Shown: one piece after another, positions 17,428 to 25,871 of the stretch
Layout: each line of letters starts with the position of its first letter
Numbering within the stretch: the first letter of the stretch is position 1
Assembly: GCF_037646345.1 (NCBI RefSeq)
Contig: NZ_JBBEWR010000010.1
Span: 124,001-188,000 of the forward strand
DNA length: 64,000 nt
Direction: 5' to 3'
From: Ascidiimonas aurantiaca
GTDB taxonomy: Bacteria > Bacteroidota > Bacteroidia > Flavobacteriales > Flavobacteriaceae
Made by a program: the position numbers and the translations under genes
The notes under the pieces: model-generated
Seen by the model: only the letters and a program-made list of their open reading frames with translations
The model's database searches: none
What the model was told of the DNA's origin: nothing

Positions 17428-18000
17428 TTACACCGATATTTTGCCGTTACTAATAGGTTTAACCGGATACTCTTTAAATATCCTTTTTACGGTTTCTTCT
17501 ATTTTTCTTTTCAGCTTTTTGGGAGAAGCAGACAGGCTCTTTACCATAGAAGACTGCCAGATCACCTGATTTTTTTCCAGGTCAGATACATAAATCACCA
17601 GGGTCTCTTCAGTATAGTTATACGTTTCTATTCTACAGGCAGCCCAATAAGAGTATTCAGACTCGTCAAAACAATTGGATACGGAAAACTCTTCATCTCT
17701 TATAACAAAACGAAATCCTACCTGCAATTCAGGTTGCGAAGCATTTGCCACATACCCTCTGGCCTCCATTTCTGCTTCTATGGCTTCCTTAATAAGGTTT
17801 CGGTTAAAATCATTGTCATATTCCGGGTACCTGCTGTTCTCTATGGTCATATCCTCCATACAGAAAGTATAGGTCTTATAATCATTAAAATCTATATCAG
17901 GATCATGGTCTGCTACTATTTTTGCACTGGAACAACTCAGCATAAAAGTGCCTATTGTAAGAAAAAAGAAAGCTTTAAAAATTTTATTCATGGTTTTCAT
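17428..18000 (-). CDS. DUF4136 lipoprotein
   Basis: 190 residues. Lipoprotein signal with lipobox FMLSC near residue 23, followed by the DUF4136 pattern (DFNDYKTYTF near the start, Y-V and LQVGF in the middle). Members are usually outer-membrane-associated lipoproteins of unknown function. Located 18 bases before the patatin gene, 10 bases after the dehydrogenase gene. Confidence 0.85.
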   Translation of the reverse strand: MKTMNKIFKAFFFLTIGTFMLSCSSAKIVADHDPDIDFNDYKTYTFCMEDMTIENSRYPEYDNDFNRNLIKEAIEAEMEARGYVANASQPELQVGFRFVIRDEEFSVSNCFDESEYSYWAACRIETYNYTEETLVIYVSDLEKNQVIWQSSMVKSLSASPKKLKRKIEETVKRIFKEYPVKPISNGKISV

Positions 18001-18010
18001 TTTTACATTC

Positions 18011-19024
18011 TTATATGGTACTCCCTACGGTTTCGGCAGTAATTTCATTAGGGGAAACGGTTCCTTTTTGCCAACACTCCAAATTAAAAAAAGTAGTTCT
18101 GGCAATATTACTAAGTGCCTCATGTGTTAAGAACGCGTGATGAGACGTAATGAGCACATTGGGCATTTCTATGAATTTTTTTAAAATGGCATCATCGATC
18201 CCCTTTTCGGAAAAATCTCTGAAAAAAAAGCGATGCTCATATTCATATACATCCATACCCAGCGCGGCAATATGACCATTTTCAAGTGCCTGCAATACAT
18301 GTTCAGAATGAATGACTGCCCCCCGGGCCGTATTAATGATAATTACCCCTTTTTTCATTTGGTTAATTAGCCTTTCATCAATAAGGTGATGGGTAGCGGC
18401 TGTTAGCGGAGTGTGAATGGAGATAATATCAGATTTTTGGCAAAGAGAGGGTAAATCAGTATATTCCATATCTAGCTCTTCACTCAACTGCAAATCTTCT
18501 TCAATATCATACCCCAGCAACGTACAACCAAAACCTTTCATAATTCGAGCCATGACACTTCCTATATGCCCGGTACCGATAATGCCCACGGTTTTACCGG
18601 CAAGGTCAAAACCTTTCAGGCCATCTATTGAGAAGTCGTATTTAGATACCCGTTCATACGAAGGTATAAGCTTTCGGTTTAGTGCCAAAAGCAAACCTAC
18701 GGCATGTTCTGCAATGGCATTAGGGGAATATGCCGGGACATTGGCCACCTTAATGTTTAATCGGGAAGCTTCATACAAATTTACATAATCGTAACCCGTA
18801 GAGCGAAGTGCAATATACTTAACACCACTATCCTTAAGTTTTTTAAGTATCACTGAAGAGGCTTCATCTGCCGAAAAAATAGACACGGCATCATATCCAA
18901 TTGCCTTGAAAGCTGTTTCTGTTGATAACGATTCCTCAAGAAAAGTAAGGGTCTGACTTTCAGGACAAGCTTTCTCCAGATAAGGGATCTCATATGATTT
19001 TGCGCTATATATCAATACTTTCAT
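18011..19024 (-). CDS. D-2-hydroxyacid dehydrogenase, LdhA-like (D-lactate dehydrogenase)
   Basis: 337 residues. NAD-binding GIIGTGHIG (about 146-154), substrate Arg region INTARGAVIH, and the C-terminal HHAFLTHEALSNIARTT match fermentative D-lactate dehydrogenase rather than phosphoglycerate dehydrogenase (no ACT domain). The likely reaction is pyruvate plus NADH to D-lactate, which fits redox balancing under low oxygen. First gene of the four-gene unit; its box is at 19106-19119. Confidence 0.88.
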   Translation of the reverse strand: MKVLIYSAKSYEIPYLEKACPESQTLTFLEESLSTETAFKAIGYDAVSIFSADEASSVILKKLKDSGVKYIALRSTGYDYVNLYEASRLNIKVANVPAYSPNAIAEHAVGLLLALNRKLIPSYERVSKYDFSIDGLKGFDLAGKTVGIIGTGHIGSVMARIMKGFGCTLLGYDIEEDLQLSEELDMEYTDLPSLCQKSDIISIHTPLTAATHHLIDERLINQMKKGVIIINTARGAVIHSEHVLQALENGHIAALGMDVYEYEHRFFFRDFSEKGIDDAILKKFIEMPNVLITSHHAFLTHEALSNIARTTFFNLECWQKGTVSPNEITAETVGSTI

Positions 19025-19075
19025 GAATATAAATTTTAAAGTAGAAACACCGGTATGGCATTTCTAATATGAGAC

Positions 19076-19119
19076 CAAAGGTACATTTGAAAGAAACTTT
19101 GATAAATGATTAAAATCAG
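19076..19119 (-). promoter_or_regulatory. Crp/Fnr-type box and -7 element for the dehydrogenase operon
   Basis: ATGAT-TAAA-ATCAG at 19106-19119, then 22 bases and TACCTTTG (19076-19083, minus strand). The box overlaps the stop codon of the gene upstream. Confidence 0.8.
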
Positions 19120-19634
19120 TTTGCTTCTTTTTGTTCTTTAAGCAGCCGGTCGAGTTTTTGGGTTAGCTTTTCAACATAAAGCGGTACATCGGCAATAACT
19201 GATTCTCCGGCAATGGCATCTACATCCTGAATAGTGTACTCACCACTTCCCGAAGTAGTAAGATAAAATATTTTATCTGTGCGTTTGTTGGTCTTTTTTA
19301 CAAATTCCTGTACAGGTACAGGTGCTTCCCAGGATTCAAAAGTATGAAGTATCACCACCGCATACCAGTCATCTGCTTTTACCTGATAAAGCCCTGAAAC
19401 ATCTATCACCTTAAAAAACACATCGGGAAACTTCTCTGTTATCCCCTTTACTACTTTATCTTTAAATTCGCTTCCTTGAGTAGCAATTAATACTTTTGTT
19501 TCAAGATCGGGAGCGTTTATTTCATATGCCTCTACATATTCCATAGAAAATGTGGCATTATACCAGTACAGGAACCCTATTAACAAAGCTAATAGTATGG
19601 CAAAAAGGATCCCTATTCGTTTTAGAAGTTTCAT
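19116..19634 (-). CDS. Membrane-anchored hypothetical protein
   Basis: 172 residues. A single N-terminal membrane helix (about 5-27) followed by a soluble domain of about 140 residues with alternating strands and helices (TKVLIATQGSEFKDKVV, WYAVVILHTFES, KIFYLTTSGSGEY). The pattern vaguely resembles a flavodoxin or response-regulator-like fold, but no FMN motif could be confirmed. Family not recognised. Third gene of the Hsp20 unit, 5 bases after paralogue C. Confidence 0.75.
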   Translation of the reverse strand: MKLLKRIGILFAILLALLIGFLYWYNATFSMEYVEAYEINAPDLETKVLIATQGSEFKDKVVKGITEKFPDVFFKVIDVSGLYQVKADDWYAVVILHTFESWEAPVPVQEFVKKTNKRTDKIFYLTTSGSGEYTIQDVDAIAGESVIADVPLYVEKLTQKLDRLLKEQKEAN

Positions 19635-19638
19635 TTTT

Positions 19639-20073
19639 TTAAGATAACAGGCGTTGTTCTTTATCGTGTTTCATGATGGCCATAACTGTAAAATATACAT
19701 TCTTTTTCAGTTCTTTAAACTCATGAAAAAAGGTATTTGTTTTTACAGTAAGCTCGTTGTGCGTTGCTTTTACTTCTCTCTCTTCATAAGGTTGCTCTAC
19801 CTGATCCAGTAACACATAAAGGCTGTTTTTATGGTTACCTACGCTTTCGAGTAATTCTGAGCAGTTTTTTTTGCATTTGGTGAGTTTCGCTACCAGTTGT
19901 TTTGCGAGCGGAAAATGATCGTGAGAAGAGAGTTTTATAAAATACTCTCCCAGTAAATTGGTGAGAAACTGTTGCTCATCACATACAAAGTTCAATTCGG
20001 TAAGCCATTTGCCGGCCTCTTTATAACGTTCTTCGGCACTTTTCCAGTTCATTACATCAAAATTGTGTTCCAT
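19639..20073 (-). CDS. Small helical regulon protein, paralogue C
   Basis: 144 residues, predicted all-helical, no signal peptide. It aligns without gaps with paralogue A (9252-9707) at a constant offset of 6: W23, F29, D32-E33, F36, CSEL 71-74, H81 and, near the end, H105 and the MKHDKEQ tail versus VIDNEQ in A. This relation is the main evidence that it belongs to a family; no function is known to me. It follows the Hsp20 gene with a 62-base gap that holds a GC-rich hairpin. Confidence 0.8.
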   Translation of the reverse strand: MEHNFDVMNWKSAEERYKEAGKWLTELNFVCDEQQFLTNLLGEYFIKLSSHDHFPLAKQLVAKLTKCKKNCSELLESVGNHKNSLYVLLDQVEQPYEEREVKATHNELTVKTNTFFHEFKELKKNVYFTVMAIMKHDKEQRLLS

Positions 20074-20100
20074 GATATATTTTTGTTGTTAGGCAAACAA

Positions 20101-20119
20101 CCCGGACGCGATGTCCGGG
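20101..20119 (-). terminator. Hairpin between hsp20 and the next gene
   Basis: CCCGGAC (20101-20107) and GTCCGGG (20113-20119) form a 7-bp GC-rich stem with a 5-base loop. On the minus strand no T run follows, so it is more likely a partial terminator or an mRNA-stabilising stem than a full stop. Confidence 0.4.
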
Positions 20120-20135
20120 TATATGCTGCGCGTTT

Positions 20136-20576
20136 TTAAGAAACTTCAATGGTTTTTGAAGGTTGAGATACTTCTGTGCTTTTCTTAAACAGTTTCATTC
20201 TCAACACCCCGTTATCGTAAGAAGCTTTTATATCATCCTGTTTTACGTTATCGGGTAATAAAAGCGTACGCTTAAAAGAGTTATAACTAAAATCTTTACG
20301 AATGTAATTATCCTCTTTCTGCTCATCGGTCAATGTTTTCTCAGCACTTACGTTTAAATATCCATCTTCAATAGATACTTCAAAATCCTCTCTGGATAGC
20401 CCCGGCGCAGCCAGTTCTATCTCATAATCAGTATCGGTTTCTTTTATGTTCAAAGCGGGTTTGTTTTCAAAGGCACGATTGAAAAAATCATCCCTAAAAA
20501 AGTTTTCCTTATCAAAAAAATCTGAAAGCTCTGAACTAAACCACGGCGATCTTCTGTTAAATCTAATCAGTGACAT
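20136..20576 (-). CDS. Hsp20 / alpha-crystallin small heat shock protein
   Basis: 146 residues. N-terminal region with the FFDKENFFRDDFF repeat-like Phe-rich segment, alpha-crystallin domain (about 44-138) with ELAAPGLSREDFEVSIEDGYLNVSAE, the A-x-x-x-N-G-V-L motif as ASYDNGVLRM, and a short C-terminal tail with SKTIEV in the I-x-I/V position. ATP-independent holdase chaperone. First gene of a three-gene leftward unit behind a regulon box; DosR controls an equivalent gene (hspX). Confidence 0.95.
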   Translation of the reverse strand: MSLIRFNRRSPWFSSELSDFFDKENFFRDDFFNRAFENKPALNIKETDTDYEIELAAPGLSREDFEVSIEDGYLNVSAEKTLTDEQKEDNYIRKDFSYNSFKRTLLLPDNVKQDDIKASYDNGVLRMKLFKKSTEVSQPSKTIEVS

Positions 20577-20615
20577 AATCTTAGTCTTTATAAGGTTAAA
20601 CTTTATTTTAAAGCT

Positions 20616-20659
20616 CTAAAATACTCATAGTTAATGCTTTGAAAAATGACGGAAGTCAG
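20616..20659 (-). promoter_or_regulatory. Crp/Fnr-type box and -7 element for hsp20
   Basis: ATGAC-GGAA-GTCAG at 20646-20659, 22 bases, then TATTTTAG on the minus strand (20616-20623; one mismatch to TAnnTTTG). Confidence 0.78.
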
Positions 20660-20858
20660 TATTAAAAAAAAAGATACTACACACCTAATAGTAAACTCAT
20701 ATTTATTGCCCTGTATTCATTAACTTAAAAATCTGATTATAGGCCTGAAACACTTATAAAAACGCATGTTTTCAAAAATAGAACAAGTGCATATTAGAAG
20801 ATATTTTTTATCTTTAATACGTCTTTTTTTTAATTTCTCATTGTAAAAACATCTATTT

Positions 20859-23636
20859 ATGTCCAGTGATCCATACAATGTTCTCAGGAAAATGAAAACC
20901 CCCTTCGGAACGCTCCGCTATTGTAGCCTTTCTCAATTAGAAGATCAGGGTTATGCCATAACTAAACTTCCTTTTTCTATACGAATCCTTTTAGAGAATG
21001 CTTTGCGCAATTTTGATGGCTTTGCAATAACTAAAGAGCATATAGAAACCCTATTGCAATGGCAGCCGCAGCCGGTTGCCAAAGATGTTCCTTTTAAGCC
21101 TGCCAGAATACTTATGCAGGACTTCACGGGAGTGCCCGCCGTAGTCGATATAGCTTCCTTACGAGCCGAAGCTATACGAAAAGGCAAAAAAGCAGATAAA
21201 ATAAACCCCCTAGTTCCTGTAGATCTTGTCGTGGACCATTCGGTACAGGTAGATTATTTTGGGACCAACTATGCATACCATAAGAATGTTGAGACTGAAT
21301 ATGAGCGAAACCGAGAGCGTTATACATTTTTAAAATGGGCGCAGACCGCTTTTGATAATTTCACAGTGGTTCCACCGGGAATGGGGATCTGTCATCAGGT
21401 AAATCTGGAATATCTGGCTAAAGGAGTAATTGCCAGAGAAGGGTATGCTTTTCCTGACACTCTGGTAGGTACCGATTCCCATACACCTATGGTTAATGGC
21501 ATAGGCGTGGTAGGCTGGGGAGTGGGCGGTATTGAGGCAGAAGCAGCATTACTCGGCCAACCCTTATATTTCATTATGCCCGAAGTAATCGGGTTGCGCC
21601 TGTATGGAAAACTTTCCCCGGGTACTACAGCTACCGATATGGTACTTACTATTACTCATTTATTGAGGAGTTACGGCGTAGTTGGTAAATTTGTAGAAGT
21701 ATTTGGCCCCGGGCTGGATCACCTGAGTATCCCAGACAGAGCCACCATTGCCAATATGTCTCCCGAATTTGGCTGTACAGTAACCTATTTCCCTATAGAC
21801 GATCAAACTCTTTCCTATATGCGTAAAACCAATCGTCCGGAAGCACAGGTTTCCTTTACCGAACAGTATGCCAAAACCAACATGTTATGGCGGGAAAATG
21901 AAGACGCCATTACCTATTCACATGTTTTAGAGCTTGACCTCACCACCGTAAAACCAACCGTTTCAGGCCCTAAAAGGCCTCAGGATAAGATCATACTCAG
22001 CAACCTGAATGCTACTTTTAGAACACTGATTAAAAGTGAACACAAAAGAGAGTACCTGACCCCGCCGCACAGAGAGGCTTCCAAACGGTATATATATGGT
22101 GATGCGGCTTTAGAAAACACAAATGAACCAGACATAGCTACAGATACTGTTGAAAACACCGTTAAAACCGTTCATATAAAAGTACCGGGCGATGAGTATC
22201 CTCTTAGTGATGGCTCAGTAGTAATTGCCGCCATTACCAGTTGTACCAATACATCAAACCCCAGTGTTATGATAGGTGCAGGCCTGGTTGCCCGAAAAGC
22301 CAGGGAAAGAGGGATTGATGTATGCCCCTGGGTAAAAACAAGTCTTGCTCCCGGCTCGAAAGTAGTAACCGATTATTTAAAAAGAGCGCACTTGCTACAG
22401 GATCTGGAAGCCCTTAACTTTCATGTTGTAGGCTACGGATGTACTTCCTGTATAGGTAATTCGGGGCCTTTACCTCCTCATATCGCCAGAGCGGTAACAG
22501 AAAACGACCTGGTAGTTGCGTCTGTACTTTCAGGGAACCGTAACTTTGAAGCACGGGTACACCCACAGGTAAAAATGAACTTTCTTATGTCTCCTATGCT
22601 TGTTGTGATTTTTGCTTTGGCAGGCAGAGTGGATATTGATCTCGAAAATGAGCCCCTGGGGTACGACCCTAATATGAATCCCGTATTTTTAAAAGATGTA
22701 TGGCCTGATGAGGAAGAGATTCACGAGATCATGCGACAGGTAGTAACTGCCGAAGACTTTAAAAAGAATTACGGAGAGATCTTTGAAGGCACTTTGCCCT
22801 GGAAAACCCTGAAAGCACCTCAATTAAAAAATTACGAGTGGGATGAACAATCTACTTATATAAAAGAAGCCCCCTTCTTTAAAGACCTGCCACTTACGCC
22901 ACCAGAACCGCAGGATATCCTGAAAGCACATGCCTTATTGGTTCTGGGAAATTCAGTGACTACAGACCACATTTCTCCCGCCGGAGCTTTTAATGAAAAT
23001 TCACCGGCAGGTCAGTATCTCCTTGAAAAAGGGGTGGACAGGAAAGATTTTAACTCTTACGGAGCACGCAGAGGGAATGATGAAGTCATGGTAAGAGGTA
23101 CTTTTGGTAATGTACGTATCAAAAATAAACTTGTCGATCGTGAGGGAGGTTATACCCGATATATTCCTACCGGGGAAGAAATGACCGTTTTTGACGCTTC
23201 AAAAAAATACAAAGCTGCAGGTACCCCCTTGATTGTGCTCGCCGGAAAAGAATACGGAAGCGGTTCTTCCAGAGACTGGGCCGCCAAGGGTACCTACCTG
23301 TTAGGTATTAAGGCCGTTATTGCCGAGAGTTATGAGCGTATTCACAGAAGTAATCTGGTAGGTATGGGCGTGTTGCCACTGCAATTTATTGAGGGTGAAA
23401 ATGCAGAAACCCTGGGACTTGATGGTACCGAGACGTTTTCCATAGAGGGCATTTCCGAAGGACTATATCCTTCAAAAACACTCAAAACAACAGCATATCA
23501 TAGTAACGGGCATACAACTTCTTTTGAGGTAAAAGCAAGACTGGACTCTCAAATTGAGATTACCTATTACAAAAATGAAGGCATACTTCAATATGTTTTA
23601 CGGCAGTTTTTAAATGATGAAACCAACAGTTCCTAA
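20859..23636 (+). CDS. acnA: Aconitate hydratase A
   Basis: 925 residues, normal length for AcnA/IRP1-type aconitase. Fe-S cluster cysteines are in SCTNTSNPSVM and GCTSCIGNSG; the swivel domain has YGSGSSRDWAAKG, the usual citrate-contact Ser/Arg loop. It interconverts citrate and isocitrate in the TCA cycle and may bind RNA when it loses its cluster. The upstream 282 bases contain no regulon box; a weak TATCTTTA at 20809-20816 could be its -7 element. Confidence 0.96.
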   Translation: MSSDPYNVLRKMKTPFGTLRYCSLSQLEDQGYAITKLPFSIRILLENALRNFDGFAITKEHIETLLQWQPQPVAKDVPFKPARILMQDFTGVPAVVDIASLRAEAIRKGKKADKINPLVPVDLVVDHSVQVDYFGTNYAYHKNVETEYERNRERYTFLKWAQTAFDNFTVVPPGMGICHQVNLEYLAKGVIAREGYAFPDTLVGTDSHTPMVNGIGVVGWGVGGIEAEAALLGQPLYFIMPEVIGLRLYGKLSPGTTATDMVLTITHLLRSYGVVGKFVEVFGPGLDHLSIPDRATIANMSPEFGCTVTYFPIDDQTLSYMRKTNRPEAQVSFTEQYAKTNMLWRENEDAITYSHVLELDLTTVKPTVSGPKRPQDKIILSNLNATFRTLIKSEHKREYLTPPHREASKRYIYGDAALENTNEPDIATDTVENTVKTVHIKVPGDEYPLSDGSVVIAAITSCTNTSNPSVMIGAGLVARKARERGIDVCPWVKTSLAPGSKVVTDYLKRAHLLQDLEALNFHVVGYGCTSCIGNSGPLPPHIARAVTENDLVVASVLSGNRNFEARVHPQVKMNFLMSPMLVVIFALAGRVDIDLENEPLGYDPNMNPVFLKDVWPDEEEIHEIMRQVVTAEDFKKNYGEIFEGTLPWKTLKAPQLKNYEWDEQSTYIKEAPFFKDLPLTPPEPQDILKAHALLVLGNSVTTDHISPAGAFNENSPAGQYLLEKGVDRKDFNSYGARRGNDEVMVRGTFGNVRIKNKLVDREGGYTRYIPTGEEMTVFDASKKYKAAGTPLIVLAGKEYGSGSSRDWAAKGTYLLGIKAVIAESYERIHRSNLVGMGVLPLQFIEGENAETLGLDGTETFSIEGISEGLYPSKTLKTTAYHSNGHTTSFEVKARLDSQIEITYYKNEGILQYVLRQFLNDETNSS

Positions 23637-23717
23637 ATTACAGATAATTTCAAAATACAGGGATAACACCCCTCATAACCCCACTTTGAACACCTGCTAA
23701 ACTTTGATTAAAGAAGT

Positions 23718-23747
23718 TTACTTCTCCCCTGTTTTTCAATATATTTG
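23718..23747 (+). promoter_or_regulatory. Candidate promoter of the M28 peptidase gene
   Basis: TTA (23718-23720), 19 bases, TATATTTG (23740-23747). The spacing equals that of the clear vegetative promoters in this window. It lies downstream of the ATG at 23704, which supports the start at 23764. Confidence 0.5.
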
Positions 23748-23763
23748 GAAAAATTTGAGATTT

Positions 23764-25338
23764 ATGAAAAAAACACTCTTTCTGGTAGCACTTTTAATGA
23801 TAAGCTGCCAGGCTGCACAGCAAACCGGTAAAACCGAAATGCAGCCTAAAACCCCGGACTATAATCCGCTTCCCTATGAGGCAGTTATTACAGAAACTGA
23901 ACTTACTGAGAAACTCTACACTTATGCTTCCGATGATTTTCAGGGTCGTGATACAGGCTCTCCCGGGCAGAAAAAAGCAGTAAACTACCTGAAAGAGCAA
24001 TATGAAGCTATGGGTATCCCTGCAGCTAAGTCTGATGGTGATTATTTTCAGAAAGTCCCTTTGCAACGCAACAGCCTTCCCGATGCCTCAGTACGAATAG
24101 GTGACAGAACCTATACCATAGGTGAAGATTTTGCCGCCTTTAACGGTCCACGGGAAATAACACTTGCTATGGAAAATATAGTTTTTGCAGGGTATGGTAT
24201 TGAAACTGACACCTATTCTGATTATAAAGGGCTCGATGTAGAAGGGAAGATCGTACTGGTAAAAGCCGGTGAGCCCGTGAAAGAAGACGGTCTGTATGTA
24301 TTAAGCGGTACAGATACTCCTACGCCTGCCTGGTCCAATATTAGCCAGGCTGTAGCCTCTAAAAGAAAAGTAGCCGAATCTAAAAAGGCAGCTGCGCTGC
24401 TTTTTTACGATGAAGGCAATACCCAAATGATCATGCGCCAGTACCAAATGGTTAAAGGGCGTACGGGAGGCAGAATGAGCCTTTCTCAAAACGATGAAGA
24501 CACCTTCTTTATGCTTTTTGTAAACAGCCAGATCGCTACGGCGCTGTACCCCGAAATAAATCAGTCTGCAAAGGCGCAAACCCTTTCGGTACCCATAAAC
24601 ATTTCGCTTAAAGGCACCTCAGATCCCATTGATTCGGAAAATGTAATAGCCTTGATAAAAGGTTCTGAGAAACCGGATGAATACCTGGTGATCTCTGCAC
24701 ATCTGGATCATGTAGGTATCATAAAAGACCAGATATATAACGGTGCGGATGATGACGGTTCCGGAACCGTAGCTCTTCTCCAAATAGCCAAAGCTTTTAA
24801 AAAAGCAGCAGATGAAGGTAACGGACCCAGACGCTCTGTAGTTTTCCTGCACTTCACCGCAGAAGAAAAAGGGCTTCTTGGCTCTGAGTACTATGCCGAA
24901 GATCCTGTATTCCCTTTAGAACAAACTGTTGCAAACCTCAATATCGATATGATAGGGCGTATTGATCCCAAACGAACAGGAGACCGAAACTATATTTATC
25001 TTATCGGTTCAGATCGCCTTAGCTCAGAACTGCACCAGTTATCAGAAGATGTTAATACGCGCTATTCACAAATGGCTCTGGATTATAAATATAATGACGT
25101 AAACGATCCGAACCGGTTTTACTATCGCAGCGATCATTATCATTTTGCTAAAAACAATGTACCCGTTATTTTTTATTTTAACGGTACCCATGCCGATTAT
25201 CACAAACATACAGACACTCCTGATAAGATTGAGTACGACCTGCTTACCAACCGTACCAAACTTATTTTTCATACCGCATGGGAAATTGTAAACCGCGAAG
25301 ATCGTATTGTTGTGGACCAACCCTCCCCCACCGAATAA
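23764..25338 (+). CDS. M28 family aminopeptidase lipoprotein
   Basis: 524 residues from ATG 23764, which opens a lipoprotein signal (MKKTLFLVALLMISC); a longer frame from 23704 would bury it. The protein has a PA (protease-associated) domain in the middle and an M28 domain with zinc ligands in SAHLDHVG, NGADDDGSG, the catalytic EE of HFTAEEKGLLGSEYY, NIDMIGR and the late YHKHTDT. It should be a di-zinc exopeptidase in the cell envelope. Followed by a strong terminator. Confidence 0.93.
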   Translation: MKKTLFLVALLMISCQAAQQTGKTEMQPKTPDYNPLPYEAVITETELTEKLYTYASDDFQGRDTGSPGQKKAVNYLKEQYEAMGIPAAKSDGDYFQKVPLQRNSLPDASVRIGDRTYTIGEDFAAFNGPREITLAMENIVFAGYGIETDTYSDYKGLDVEGKIVLVKAGEPVKEDGLYVLSGTDTPTPAWSNISQAVASKRKVAESKKAAALLFYDEGNTQMIMRQYQMVKGRTGGRMSLSQNDEDTFFMLFVNSQIATALYPEINQSAKAQTLSVPINISLKGTSDPIDSENVIALIKGSEKPDEYLVISAHLDHVGIIKDQIYNGADDDGSGTVALLQIAKAFKKAADEGNGPRRSVVFLHFTAEEKGLLGSEYYAEDPVFPLEQTVANLNIDMIGRIDPKRTGDRNYIYLIGSDRLSSELHQLSEDVNTRYSQMALDYKYNDVNDPNRFYYRSDHYHFAKNNVPVIFYFNGTHADYHKHTDTPDKIEYDLLTNRTKLIFHTAWEIVNREDRIVVDQPSPTE

Positions 25339-25342
25339 AATT

Positions 25343-25375
25343 AAAAAGCTCCTTTTTAAAAAAGGAGCTTTTTTT
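25343..25375 (+). terminator. Rho-independent terminator after the M28 gene
   Basis: AAAAAGCTCC pairs with GGAGCTTTTT around an A/T-rich loop, followed by T residues. Confidence 0.85.
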
Positions 25376-25690
25376 ATGCCTTAACTGTTAGGTGATGTAG
25401 TAAACTGGTGCTTGCTTGTTTTTACCGGTATGAAATGTAAAAAATGTAAAGCTTCTAATTGTATAAAAAAGCTGTGATATCAGAAGTATTTCCAGAGTTA
25501 TAAATATTTCATGTAAAACAGTATTTTCAAGAATGTTGAAAAATAGGTAAAGCAACCAAACCTTCTTGTTTTAAACGCCAGGGCGCAAGTACGAAACGAT
25601 GAACTAAACCTGAAAAAGGAGAAAAAATACAGATGATTAGAATTATGATAACAAAGCAATGATCACTTTATTAAAATTAAAGATACAAAC
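25376..25690. other. Intergenic stretch, nothing recognised
   Basis: About 315 AT-rich bases between the M28 terminator and the tRNA-His terminator. I see no open frame with a homologue, no regulon box and no RNA fold that I can support. Confidence 0.5.
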
Positions 25691-25723
25691 AAAAAAGCTT
25701 CTCTTTTACGGAGAAGCTTTTTT
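25691..25723 (-). terminator. Terminator of tRNA-His (bidirectional)
   Basis: AAAAAAGCTTCTC (25691-25703) pairs with GAGAAGCTTTTTT (25711-25723) across a 7-base loop. Located just after the tRNA 3' end on the minus strand. Confidence 0.85.
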
Positions 25724-25729
25724 AAAACG

Positions 25730-25804
<75 letters not shown>

Positions 25805-25820
25805 GTATAATTAGCGGATG

Positions 25821-25850
25821 CAAATGTAATTTATTTGCCTCTTTCTTCAA
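25821..25850 (-). promoter_or_regulatory. Promoter of tRNA-His
   Basis: On the minus strand TTG (25848-25850), 19 bases, TACATTTG (25821-25828). A full match to the Bacteroidota vegetative promoter. Confidence 0.8.
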
Positions 25851-25871
25851 AGAAAAAATATTTTTTTTTGG

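Noticed and set aside
20760..20858. Aconitase as a member of the box regulon
   Set aside because: No TGAY-N4-RTCA palindrome at the required distance from its candidate -7 element.
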